DNA from: Hippasteria phrygiana
Taxonomy: Eukaryota > Echinodermata > Asteroidea > Valvatida > Goniasteridae
DNA length: 64,000 bases
Direction: 5' to 3'
Assembly: GCA_037893225.1 (NCBI GenBank)
Contig: JAZGUH010000526.1
Coordinates: 1 to 64,000 of the forward strand
This document shows positions 32,900-43,860 of this stretch, one piece after another (within the stretch, counting starts at the first letter, position 1; every line of letters starts with the position of its first letter). The position numbers and the translations under genes were made by a program. The notes beneath the pieces were generated by a model, which did no database searches, had not been told where the DNA came from, and saw only the letters and a list, made by a program, of their open reading frames with translations.

Positions 32900-35431
32900 C
32901 CATCACTTATTAGTTCTATTTATAGGCCACCTTCAAGCTCTGTTGAATTCATTGATAAACTAAGTGATATTATTAATAAGGCCTCCTGTGAATGTAAAGA
33001 AATTATTGCAACTGGGGACTTTAATTATGATGTTTCAGTTGACGATGATAGTATGAACTCAAACCCAATTATTTCTTGTTTTGGTTTATTCCAATTGGCG
33101 CAACTCATACATGACTCAACACGGGTCACTGAGTCCACTCAAACAATAATCGATCTCATTTTCAGCTCCCATCCAGAGCTAATAAAGGAATGTGGTGTAT
33201 TACCAGTCCTAATCAGTGACCATTATCTTGTTTATGGTCAACATAGTTGGAAAACACCAAAAATTAAAGGTCGCTCAATAAATTTTCGATGTCTTACAAA
33301 TATAGACAATGATGCATTTAAAGACGACCTCCTTAATGCACCATGGCAAGATGTACTAGACTCTTATGATGTTGATGAAGCGTGGTGCAAATGGCACTCC
33401 ATATTTATGAGTATTATTAACTTTCATGCACCAATCAAAACTAAACGTATTCGGGGTGCCTCTTTACCTTGGCTCGATTGCGAAATTCTTAAACTTATGA
33501 GACAGCGGGATCGTGCACACAAAATCGCAAAACGCTCAGGCTCACAGATCGATTGGGACTCTTACAAAAAGCTGCGGAACAATGTAACTAATAAAATCCG
33601 CACTAAGAAGAGTGAATACTATACATCAGCCATAGAAGAAAATAAAAGCAATTCATCTATGCTATGGAAAAAGCTAAAGGAGGTACTTCCTAAGAAACAG
33701 AAAATTGCTCCAAATTCTATCACTTCCCCAAATGGAGAAAATATTGACGATCCCACTGACATTGCTGATACATTAAATGAACACTTTTCTACAATAGGAA
33801 AACGTACAGCTAGAAATTGCCCATCGGGCGAACTTGAAAACAATGATACCTACGCCTCTATTGTTGATTCTCTGGATGAACTTGAAGAATGCACTGTACC
33901 TAATATTACAGAAGAGTTCGTTCAAAAGCAAATATCATCCATGTCGGTTGGGAAAGCAACAGGTCCGGATGGCATCAGTGTTAAAATGATTAAAATTGCT
34001 TCCCCTTATATTACTAAATCTTTAACTTATATTTTTAACCTCTCCATAAGATGCGAGCAATACCCTAAAGATTGGAGACACGCCTTGGTAACACCAATTC
34101 ACAAGGGAGGAGATAAATGTAGTACAAGTAATTATCGGCCTATTTCTATACTGCCAATTATCTCTAAGATTCTAGAAAGATGGGTGCACTCGGCAGTATA
34201 TAACTACCTCGATGATAACAATTTGTTACCTAGTTGCCAATCGGGATTTAGACCCTTACACTCAACTGAAAGCACTCTACACGATTTAACAAACAAGTGT
34301 TTTGAGGCTATGGAGCAAGGTAAAGTTACAGGTAGCATGTTCATAGATCTCAGTAAAGCTTTTGATTGTGTGGATCATGTAATCCTACTAGGCAAATTGA
34401 AGAAGCTGAATTTGTCATCTTCTGTAATTAATTGGTTTAAGTCGTACCTAGGCGGTCGTAGTCAGTCTGTAAATATTAAGGGCACAATATCGAAGGTCTT
34501 GCCCATAGACATAGGCGTTCCACAAGGGTCGATCTTAGGGCCACTTTTATTCATTGTTTATAGTAGTGATTTTCCATCTTGTATACCCCAAAATTGCAAT
34601 TTATTTATGTATGCAGATGACTCCACGTTAACGTGTAGCTCCTCTAGTATTAACGAAATAGAAAGGAACTTAAATGTAGCTCTTGCTAGTATTCACAACT
34701 GGTGCCTAAGAAACAAACTAGCATTAAATGCCAACAAAACCAAATGTATGCTTATTGGTTCAAGGCAGAAAATATCCAACGTCGACCTGAACGTGTGCAT
34801 TGCTGATAAGGTTATCGAAAAAGTGAAATATTGTAAATGCTTGGGTGTAGTTGTTGATGAAACATTAAGTTGGGGTACACATGTTGAATACGTAAGGAAG
34901 ACTGTTTCATCTAAATTGGGTGTGTTAAACAGAATTCGTGATAACGTTCCCCAAAGCAGCCTGCACACACTCTTTGTAAGTTTAGTTATGCCATCTTTAG
35001 AGTATTGCTGTACGGTGTGGGGAGGAAGGTACATATCTCACGACAATACCCTCAACAAATGTCTAAAAAGAGCCGCACGGATAATCCTTAAATGTACCTC
35101 CCTCACCCCCTCAGCTGATATGTTTGCCAGACTAAATTGGATTCCTTTTAAAGAAAGAGTTCAGTCCAAAAAGGCTATCTTTGTTTTCAAAAGCCTTAAC
35201 AAAATGACTCCTTTGTACATGACAAATCTGTTCACACCACTTACAGTGATTCGTGAAACACGACAATCGACCCAAATGGCACTGAAAGTTCCTTTCGCCA
35301 AAAAGGAATGCTACGTGACAAGTTTCGCTGTGAGTGGTGCCAGTATATGGAATAATCTGCCTGAACAAATGAGAACCATAAACTCCTTAAGTACATTTAA
35401 ATCGGAGCTACGTAAAGCCATCTATCAGTGA
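32900..35431 (+). CDS. Non-LTR retrotransposon endonuclease/reverse transcriptase (partial)
   Basis: About 843 codons without a stop. The first third is the C-terminal half of an apurinic-type endonuclease: SSIYRPPSSS, ATGDFNYDV, then VLISDHYLVY, whose Ser-Asp-His (33215-33223) is the catalytic end of the domain. The reverse transcriptase follows: SVGKATGPDGISVKMIK, YRPISILPIISKILERWV, SKAFDCVDH, GVPQGSILGPLLFIVY and FMYADDSTL, with the YADD pair intact at 34610-34621. The C-terminus has the thumb and a YCCTVWGG region. CR1/Jockey-type clade. The open frame continues upstream for 12 codons into the host MITE, so the first Met-like codon there is not the element's own. N-terminal endonuclease half and any ORF1 are missing, so it cannot copy itself. 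Confidence 0.88.
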   Translation, partial: PSLISSIYRPPSSSVEFIDKLSDIINKASCECKEIIATGDFNYDVSVDDDSMNSNPIISCFGLFQLAQLIHDSTRVTESTQTIIDLIFSSHPELIKECGVLPVLISDHYLVYGQHSWKTPKIKGRSINFRCLTNIDNDAFKDDLLNAPWQDVLDSYDVDEAWCKWHSIFMSIINFHAPIKTKRIRGASLPWLDCEILKLMRQRDRAHKIAKRSGSQIDWDSYKKLRNNVTNKIRTKKSEYYTSAIEENKSNSSMLWKKLKEVLPKKQKIAPNSITSPNGENIDDPTDIADTLNEHFSTIGKRTARNCPSGELENNDTYASIVDSLDELEECTVPNITEEFVQKQISSMSVGKATGPDGISVKMIKIASPYITKSLTYIFNLSIRCEQYPKDWRHALVTPIHKGGDKCSTSNYRPISILPIISKILERWVHSAVYNYLDDNNLLPSCQSGFRPLHSTESTLHDLTNKCFEAMEQGKVTGSMFIDLSKAFDCVDHVILLGKLKKLNLSSSVINWFKSYLGGRSQSVNIKGTISKVLPIDIGVPQGSILGPLLFIVYSSDFPSCIPQNCNLFMYADDSTLTCSSSSINEIERNLNVALASIHNWCLRNKLALNANKTKCMLIGSRQKISNVDLNVCIADKVIEKVKYCKCLGVVVDETLSWGTHVEYVRKTVSSKLGVLNRIRDNVPQSSLHTLFVSLVMPSLEYCCTVWGGRYISHDNTLNKCLKRAARIILKCTSLTPSADMFARLNWIPFKERVQSKKAIFVFKSLNKMTPLYMTNLFTPLTVIRETRQSTQMALKVPFAKKECYVTSFAVSGASIWNNLPEQMRTINSLSTFKSELRKAIYQ

Positions 35432-35767
35432 TATTTCTGTCATTTACGCTGATCTGCGGAGTTATAAACTTGGTTGCCAAAATACTTTGGAGCCGGATGG
35501 GAATTTCCCCTTGTTTTTCACCTTTGAAGGTTTTTTCGCGGGTTTTTCGCCCATCCCGTATATCAGGAATAGGCTTCTGGAGAGTTGAAAAGTTAACAGA
35601 AAATTGATTTATTTGTGTAAACATTATTGTATTTGTTTAAATATTTTGTATGAATGTGTAAATATTCAGTTTTAACTAATAATATGCAGGGCCCCAATGG
35701 AAACCAGTTTTAAACTGTTTGGGCATACCCTGGGTAAAGAAATGTAATAAATAAATAAAATAAATAA
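32900..35767 (+). mobile_element. 5'-truncated non-LTR retrotransposon, 2.9 kb
   Basis: Begins inside the endonuclease domain and ends in an AATAAATAAATAAAATAAAT tail, as expected of target-primed insertion. The coding frame is intact to its stop. The terminal phrase TGTTTGGGCATACCCTGGGT also occurs inverted at 17996-18020. Confidence 0.85.
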
Positions 35768-36059
35768 ATGGGACTTGATGCCCTGATTTTGTCTAAGTAC
35801 AAAGAATGTGCCATTGGTTTACTACACAGTGTTGGAGTTTGTGTGGTTAGGGAAGGATTCTAGTAAAAAGCCTTGGGCTGTTAGGGTTAAAGACTTGGAC
35901 AACCAACCAGGACTCAAATTTTTTGAAATAATCTGCTATACCATGGGGTGAATAGTTCACAATGGTGATTGTGCAACCCCTGAAATGAGAATAGTTTTGT
36001 GAAAAAATAGCCCAGAAGGAAATCTTCAGGATTGATGTAAAATAAACAAAAACAAACAT

Positions 36060-38140
36060 GAAAACTAGAAACTGGTGTTTGTGTACAAACACAGGGCTGT
36101 TTCGAGTGTTTTTGTTTTTTTTGTGGTAGTTTGATTCTGATTCTTGATGAGATATCAATGGTAGATCAAACAAAATCTTGTTTTACATTCATGCTACTGA
36201 GCTACCTAGATATTACTCATTAACTTAATCGGCCTTGTGCTTTTGTAGATATATGGCTTCAAAAACTGCCCCTTTAAGATGACGTCACGTGACATGTGAT
36301 GACATCAATCATGATAATGTCATGTCAATTTTCAGCTATAAACCTACTGGGCTACCTAGATATTACTTTTCAACTTAATCGAACTTGTACTTTTGTAGAT
36401 ATATAGCTTCAAAAACTGCCCCTTTAAGATGACGTCACGTGGCATGTGATGACGTCATCATGTATGTCTGTAATTCAAAAAGAATGTTATAAGACGCCTG
36501 ATTGTTTCTGTGCTTTTTACTGAATGCACTTGTTAAATACACAACTTTTTCTCTTCAACATTTTGTTTTCAGGCTTGTATTGGAGTAACTTGCCTCTCAA
36601 ATTTGAATCTGTATTAATATTATGTGATATGTTCTTGCTAAAAATGCATGTTGACCTTGTGGCACGTAGGAAGCAATAAAAAGAATTCTTTGAAAACAAG
36701 ACCGTTGAATGAAGAGAGTTATTTAATGAAGTCCTACTGGTATATTTTTATTACAGTATATAATTGAAAGAAAATACGGTCTTATTACCCCTAATAGTCC
36801 TGAATTCTCCAATTTTAATATGATTTTCCACACACCCTAGGGAGGTACAGTTAAATGCAAGGAAAGTTCGACATAATCTTGCTGGTCAAAAGTTTCTCTG
36901 CCACAATTGACAAACCTGTCAACTTTTTAGCGCAAGAGGGCGTTAGTACTTAAAAAAAGACTCCTCTCGTTGGGTTTAGTGAATTGTAGAGTGCAGCATA
37001 CGAGTTTACTGGTAAAAATTCATTCACGGATTTTGTCCGGTGGCGCCTAGCACTGTATACCAAACTTAACTAACAATTTAAGGCAAACACACACATAGAG
37101 CGGTGGGTGAGAGCGAAGCATACCCCCAGTAATTAACGCAACACACCTTAAAGAATGGACGGCTGAAACAAACTTGATTTGAGCAGTAGAAAATCACAGA
37201 ACGCATTTTGTTTAATACATTGGGAATTATAAACTGGGAATTAAATGTAAGGTAATCCAAATGACGATTGAGACAACATTTACTTCAGTGGAACAAAATA
37301 CAACAATTATTTTTGAAAATTATGTTAAATCCTCCCAAATCACAGAACGCAAAACTTGTTTACCTATGACCTAAAAAACATATTTCAAAAAGAATTACAA
37401 TAAGAATTTCGAAATTAGCATGTTCAGTTGATGAGATAGGCCTTACAGCTTAAAGATTCAAAAGTTAAAAAATTACTATAAAATCATATGATGACGTCAC
37501 CATAACGTCGCATCAATTTTCATATATAACACAAGCCGGCCTACAAGCATTCCAGACACAAAATTGTTTAAGATAATCTACTGGGCTACCTAGATATTAC
37601 TTTTCAACTTAATCTGACTTCTACTTCGGTGAAAACATGCTTCGAAAAATGCCCCTTTCAGATGACGTCACGTGACATGTGATGACGTCATCATGACATA
37701 AAAGTTCGGCACACATTGTGAGCAGTTGGGGTAAGTGTCTGCCAAGTTTAAAAGTAGCCAAACTGGCCGGTAAGAAAGAAAACGTTTACAAATGCTATGG
37801 GCAATAGTCTAGCGAGTGCCCCTTTAAGATGACACCACGTGACATGTTATAACTTGATCATAACGTCATGTCAATGTTCATCTATAACACCCGGTGGCAT
37901 ACCTAGATATTACGTTCCAACTTAATCGGACTTGTACTTTTGTAAATATATGGCTTCGAAAAATGCCCCTTTAAGATGACGTCACGTGACATGTGATGAC
38001 GTCATCATGACGTAAAGGTTCGGCACACATTGTGAGCAGTTGGGGTAAGTGTCTGCCAAGTTTAAAAGTAGCCAAAGTGGCCGGTAAGAAAGAAAAAGTT
38101 TACAAATGCTATGGGCAATATTCTAGCGACTTGAAAAAAG
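36060..38140. repeat. Right arm, inverted 180-200-bp modules
   Basis: Inverse of the left-arm second module: ATATATGGCTTCAAAAACTG, CCCCTTTAAGATGACGTCAC, GTGACATGTGATGACGTCAT. Contains a miniature GTTAGGG-like element at about 36786-36856 and an unrelated AT-rich patch 36860-37480. Confidence 0.85.
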
Positions 38141-39120
38141 ATTTTTTTATGACGTCATCATGACGTCACACAATTTTCGCTTTTTAGGGCATATCTTTGA
38201 GACATACCAAAGCTATAACAAAACGAATTTTGAAAATATCTTGTTTTGTTCGCTAGATATATTGAAAAGAATGTTACGATTCCAAAAATTTAACAATTCA
38301 GCGACTTGAAAAAAGACTACAAATCAACCCTTTTTATAAACAGCATGCTCATTTAAGCCATGGTTATCTGCCCTTCCCAGAATTCCTTTGTGTTATATTG
38401 AATTTGGTCTAAATTTTGAAATGGCTCCTATTTCTTACTTGAGTGAGCCACGATCATGAAATTTTGGAATTACGTACAGAAAAATTCAATGTATACATTT
38501 TTGTAATCGGATTGACCCTTACATGCGTAAAAAAAAAAATATTGTTGATGACGTCATCATGACGTCACACAATTTTCGCCTTTTAGGGCATATCTTTGAG
38601 ACATACCAAAGCTATAACAAAAATTGTTTTTAAAATATCTTGTTTTGTTCGCTAGATATATTGAAAAGAATGTTACGATTTTAATACTTCACAAATTCAG
38701 CGACTTGAAAAAAGACTAGAAATCAACCCCTTTTATAAACAGCAAGCACATAATAGCCATGGTTATCTGCCCGTCCCAGAATTCCTTTGTGTTATATTGA
38801 ATTTGGTCTAAATTTTGAAATGGCTGTTATTTCTTACTTGAGTGAGCCACGATCTTGAAATTTTGGAATTGGGTACAGGAAAATTCAATGTATACATTTT
38901 TGTAATCGGATTGACCCTTACATGCGTTTACAAAAAAACATATTTTTGATGACGTCATCATGACGTCACACAATTTTCGCCTTTTAGGGCATATCTTTGA
39001 GACATACCAAACCTATAACAAAAAGAATTTTGAAAATATCTTGTTTTGTTCGCTAGATATATTAAAAAGAATGTTACGATTTTCAAATTTCAAAAATTCA
39101 TAAAAAATCACGTGATGACG
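38140..39120. repeat. Right arm, inverted tandem units of about 400 bp
   Basis: Inverse of 30000-31010: ATGACGTCATCATGACGTCA, GGGCATATCTTTGAGACATA, CTTGTTTTGTTCGCTAGATA, GAGTGAGCCACGATC. About two and a half copies. Confidence 0.88.
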
Positions 39121-39269
39121 TCATCATGACGTAAAAGTTCGGCATGCATTCTGAGTAGTTGGTCTAAGTGTCTGTTAAGTTTAAAGGCAATCGGCTGCAT
39201 AAAAGTAGCCAAAGTGCCTGGCAGAAAGAAATCGTGTACAAATGCTATGGGCAAAAAGTCTGAAAAAAA

Positions 39270-41075
39270 ACAAAAAAAAAAACTAGATGTATGGTGCAGT
39301 GTTTGTGGACAAACACAGGGCTGTTTTGTTTTTTGTGTAAAATTATGTGATTTAAATGAAATTTCAAAAATGAAAAAAAATTTAGAAAATTAGCCGATGA
39401 CGTCATCATGACGTCACATAAATTTTCATCTAACATGCTGGCATAACTAAATACCATGTTTTAACTTAATCTGACTTGTACTTTTGTAGATATATGGCTT
39501 CAAAAAATGCACCTTTACGATGACGTCACATGACATGTGATGACGTCATCATGACGTAAAAGTTTGGCGCACATTCTGAGCAGTTGGTGTAAGTGTCTGC
39601 CTACGACTTGTCTAACGACTTGAAAAAAAGACTAGAGATCAACTCTTTATAGACAGCATGCCACATGAACGCCATGGTTTCTGTCCTTCCCAGAATTCGT
39701 TTGTGTTATATTGAATTTGGTCACAATTTTCAGATGCCTTTCATCTAACATGCTGGCATAACTAAATACCATGTTTTAACTTAATCTGACTTGTACTTTT
39801 GTAGATATATGGCTTCAAAAAATGCACCTTTACGATGACGTCACATGACATGTGATGACGTCATCATGACGTAAAAGTTTGGCGCACATTCTGAGCAGTT
39901 GGTGTAAGTGTCTGCCTACGACTTGTCTAACGACTTGAAAAAAAGACTAGAGATCAACTCTTTATAGACAGCATGCCACATGAACGCCATGGTTTCTGTC
40001 CTTCCCAGAATTCGTTTGTGTTATATTGAATTTGGTCACAATTTTCAGATGCCTGTTATTTCTTAATACTTGAGTGAGCCACGATCACGAAATTGTTGAA
40101 TTAGGTGGAGAAAAATTCAATGTATAAATTTTTTTAATCGGACCGACCCTTACATGCGTAAAAAGAAAAAAATTGATGACGTCATTATGACGTCACACAA
40201 TTTTCGCCTTTTAGGGCATATCTTTGAGACATACCAAAAGCTGTATCAAAAAGAATTTTGAAAATATCTTGTTTTGTTTGCGAGATATATTTAAAAGAAT
40301 GTTACGATTTCAAAATTTCAAAAATTCATAACAAATCACGTGATGACGTCATCATGACGTCACTTTGGATTTTGCATCCTAGTGCCAGTATCTACCTACC
40401 CACCAATTTTCATGACGATCGGACCTATCCTTATATGTGTTTTAAAAAAGCACATTTTTGATGATGTCATCATGACTTCACACATTTTTTTCCTTTTTAG
40501 GGCATATCTTTGAGACCTACCAAAGCTATAACAAAAAGCATTTTGAAAATATCTTTTTTTGTTTGCCAGATATATTTAAAAGAATGTTACGATTTTCAAA
40601 ATTTCAAAAATTCATAACAAATCACGTGATGACGTCATCATGACGTCATTTTGGATTTTGCATCCTAGTGCCAGTATCTACCTACCCACCAATTTTCATG
40701 ACGATCGGACCTATCCTTATATGTGTTTTAAAAAAGCACATTTTTGATGTCATCATGACGTCACACATTTTCTCCCTTTTAGGGCATATCTTTGAGACAT
40801 ACCAAAGCTATAACAAAAAGAATTTTGAAAATATCTTGTTTTGTTCGCCAGAAATATTGAAAAGAATTTTACGATTTTCACATTTCAAAAATTCATAAAA
40901 AATCACGTGATGACGTCATCATGACGTAAATGTTCGGCATACATTCTGAGCAGTTAGTCTAAGTGTCTGCCAAGTTTAGAGGCAATCGGGTGCACCAAAG
41001 TAGCCAAAGTGCCGGTAAGAAAGAAAACGTGCACAAATGCTATGGGCAAAAAGTCTGAAAAGGAAGAAAAAAAAG

Positions 41076-41111
<36 letters not shown>

Positions 41112-41120
41112 ACGAAAACA
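39270..41120. repeat. Second right-hand set of the same modules
   Basis: Begins at the hairpin 39299-39316 and ends in poly-A (41060-41106). Includes an exact or near-exact duplication of about 305 bp: 39435-39740 repeated at 39740-40045 (GCACCTTTACGATGACGTCA, GACTAGAGATCAACTCTTTA). Confidence 0.85.
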
Positions 41121-41122
41121 AG

Positions 41123-41212
41123 GGCTGTTTTGGAAAAGTTTCCAAAACAGCCAAAAAAAAAAAAAAATCTTAACGAAAACAAGGGCTGTTTCGAAAAACT
41201 TTCGAAACAGCC
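41123..41212. repeat. Two tandem terminal hairpin units
   Basis: GGCTGTTTTGGAAA/TTTCCAAAACAGCC (41123-41152) and GGCTGTTTCGAAA/TTTCGAAACAGCC (41184-41212), each preceded by poly-A and ATCTTAACGAAAACAAG. Both stems are perfect although their bases differ at matching positions, so pairing has been kept. Confidence 0.9.
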
Positions 41213-41939
41213 AATAAGAATCAACCACTAGAGGTTCTTACAAGGTGTATCATTCACCCAAAATGGTAGGCACTGATTATGTTTACATACAATGGTACAT
41301 AATCTAAATTTCTGTGCACTTTCTCTAAGAAGTTAGTGAAACTTGATATAATTTATTTTGTATTTAAATAAATAAATAAATAAACAAAAATATAAATAAT
41401 TCACCAGACCACTGGATTTGTTGGTCACAGAAACCACTAGACTGGCGCTTAAATTACCCAACTCAGTCCAGCACTCCAGGGGGAATTTGAAGCCCTAAGA
41501 GTGTTGGGTGTTATGAGGAATGTAAGTTGAAAATTTCTACCGACAATAAGAAAAATTCACACTGTACGAGTAAGAGCTGCAGCATACTTCCCTTTAAAAG
41601 TAGGTAACTTAGTCTTCCTTGGTTCCAGTAATGGTACCAAAGTTTCAAAAACATCAAGAGAAATGGTTCCGTGCAATGCTGTCATTTTGAAGAAAACACA
41701 ATTTGTGTATTTAACTAGTACAAGTAGTTTAAGTGGTACAGCCCACGGTGGGTATACGGGTTAAAACTTCACTGGTCCACGAACCGTACTACAGCGAATT
41801 TTGAAATGCAACGGGGCGTGATCTAATATGCAGATTAGACATTTATTAGACGCACGCGCATCAGTGTTAACAAAAACACCATTCCCAACTGACTTGCATA
41901 GCCGTGATACACGCGGGGCATGGAAACATATACACCCGA

Positions 41940-42009
41940 GTAAACTGTCTGTCTGTCTGTCTGTCTGTCTGTCGGGCTGTCTGTCTGTCGGGCGGGCGGG
42001 CTGTCGGGC

Positions 42010-42041
<32 letters not shown>

Positions 42042-42084
42042 GGGCTGTCTGTCTGTCTGTCCACCCACCCACCCACCCACCCAC
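41940..42084. repeat. (CTGT)n with CGGG interruptions, then (CCCA)n
   Basis: CTGTCTGTCTGTCTGTCTGT runs broken by CGGGCTG and CGGGCGGG, followed by CCACCCACCCACCCACC. Long frames on both strands are artefacts. The flanking 41220-41940 and 42085-43010 show nothing else supported. Confidence 0.95.
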
Positions 42085-43013
42085 ACAACCACCAGCATAA
42101 GCAGCAGTAGACTATGGCGCGTTTCACGCCACTGTGGCAAACAAATCTCCAACCCAACATTTATTGCCAAACTGACTTTGGCTTTCATTTCTGACCCAGT
42201 TTATAATTTGGCTGCTATTATTTAAAGTTAAGGTTTTCTGGATACATTGTGTTAACTTTAAGAACTTTACACCAACACTGAAGAAAAAATCCACTTGCCA
42301 CATACACTTTGGCACTGACTTTATGAAAAAATATTCCCTGTACACCGTAATGCCCCCTTTTGGACCAAGAATTACCACTGTAACAAGTGTCACATTTAGT
42401 CACCTATCTACCCGTCCAATGGTGTGGACAGTTCTGGGTGGGCAGTTTTAGTTTGAAAAAATGTTCAAACGCCCCTCTTTTACATTAAACTTTAACACTG
42501 GTAAATAAAATCTTATTATCTCCCGAAAAATATTAACATGGACTCGTATTGCAGTCTTAGTTTGCAAAATTTTGCTTGGGAGTGGACGGAGATCGAGATA
42601 TTTACTTATAGATGAGACCCAGATTTTAATATTGTCAAGTTGCACATGCTTGATTAGTTATTGATTACTGATTGATTATTACTAAATGATTCTCTATATC
42701 ATATACGTTTTGCAGTTATCTGTGTGTGCGCGCTGCGAGTGCAACACACCTACATCGTTGATGTACCTGTTATGTGTGGTGTAAAAATGCTCTGGAAACA
42801 TAGCGCCCTCTGTTGTTGGAATGTGCAAAATACTGTTTTGGCATACATGTATGCCAGCAATATAATTCTTTTTGTAAATATTGTTAATGGAATGTCATCA
42901 CATTTGATTTACGTTCTGTATGTTCATTCTGATATAATGAGTGTTACCGTTGGAACTTATCGCCGGTCTTCCTTGGGATGTTATTTGAGAATGAACCTAC
43001 GGAAGCAACCTAC

Positions 43014-43332
43014 CCCACGCTCCTTAGCAGCCAATACCACCCTCCTTAAGATGTCCTCATCTGCAAACGGCCTGACAGCATCATGGATGATGACCACTGG
43101 CACCTCCTCAGAAGACACTATCTCGTTCTCCGCACCAAGACATGGTGGGACTTCTCTTGTCTTGAGAATGTGATCCCGCAGATGCTTTACACTGTTTTGG
43201 ATTGAGCGGTGGCGGCTCGTTCCACCACGAAGGAGTTCAACTTTGGTGAATTGGTGGCGCTGGATCAAGTCCTTCATGTAGCTTTCCCATTCTGACGAAA
43301 CGGCGACTAGTATTTTCTCGATCCAACTGAGC
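43014..43332 (-). CDS. CRPPA: CRPPA exon 2 (catalytic core)
   Basis: This 319-nt exon follows acceptor CTTCACCAG| and completes the split Arg codon, then reads LSWIEKILVAVSSEW. It carries RGGTSRHRSIQ, where the family has its substrate-contacting Arg/Ser loop, and VVIIHDAVRPF, whose Asp is the expected metal-binding residue. It ends AAKERG at donor GGG|GTAGGT in phase 0, the same point where the human protein continues AAG. A segment of about 20 residues between KHLRDH and the HDAVRPF strand is longer than in human CRPPA and looks like a lineage-specific loop. Intron 1 upstream is 6.7 kb and holds a complete TIR element (46598-49752). Confidence 0.93.
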
Positions 43333-43587
43333 CTGGTGAAGTAGCAAGAGTCAGAGAGGGAAAGGAAGCATCTCAAAAGTTGGAACAGTTGGAACCTTCC
43401 AATGGGCACAGTCATTGTTCCCAGTAGAATGGTCATCGACCCATTTAGGAACTGCTATTTCCGTGGGAATGTTTCCTCGGACCGTTCCATGTTTTCCAAG
43501 CACATGTTCCCGAGTGAACCTGGAACGGTCCACTGGGAACAGTGACGTATTATGAACTCTGGGTGTCCCAATAACATGCTGCAGTTT

Positions 43588-43860
43588 TTAACCCACCTCA
43601 ATCCTCCAAAATCCTCCTTGCAGTTTTGGAGGATTTTGGAGGATTGAGGATGAATGGGATTACAAGAAAAAGAGGATTTTGGAGGATTGAGAATGAATGG
43701 TGTTTAAAGCACAGGAGGATTTTGGAGGATTGAGGATGAATGGTGTTTGAGAAACAGGAGGATTTTGAGGATTGAGGGTGAATGGTGACTGAGAAAAATT
43801 GAGGATTTTCGAGGAACATAAATGCCAAAATTTGGAGGATTTTGGAGAATTTGGAGAATT
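43588..43860. repeat. GGAGGATTTTGGAGGATTGA minisatellite with hairpin head
   Basis: Head: CACCTCAATCCTCCAAAATC facing its inverse around CTTGCAGTTTT; then about four 60-bp units with GGATTGAGGATGAATGGTGT. Paralogue at 44695-44965. The stretch 43860-44580 has no other feature. Confidence 0.9.

Larger units (their letters stand above)
32801..35890. mobile_element. TTAACCCTAAC MITE split by a retroelement
   Basis: Left part 32801-32899, right part from about 35768 to 35890 (ends GTTAGGGTTAA). Matches the uninterrupted copy at 27497-27708 on both sides. Confidence 0.75.
29757..41218. mobile_element. Large hairpin-ended inverted structure, 11.5 kb
   Basis: Left end (29757-29810) GGCTGTTTCGAAAGTTTTTC then CCCTTGTTTTCGTTAAGAT and poly-T; right end (41150-41218) is its near-exact inverse with poly-A. 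The left arm (to about 32.5 kb) and right arm (from about 36.06 kb) share internal modules in opposite orientation. The centre holds CRPPA exon 3 and a MITE with a nested retroelement. No transposase frame found. Whether this is one element or two or three related insertions in opposite orientation cannot be settled by eye. Confidence 0.7.

Noticed and set aside
41761..42188. DRQTDRQT and LSVCLSVC open frames
   Set aside because: Translation of the CTGT microsatellite on both strands.
42724..43173. Plus-strand 149-codon frame
   Set aside because: It is the shadow of CRPPA exon 2 on the other strand.
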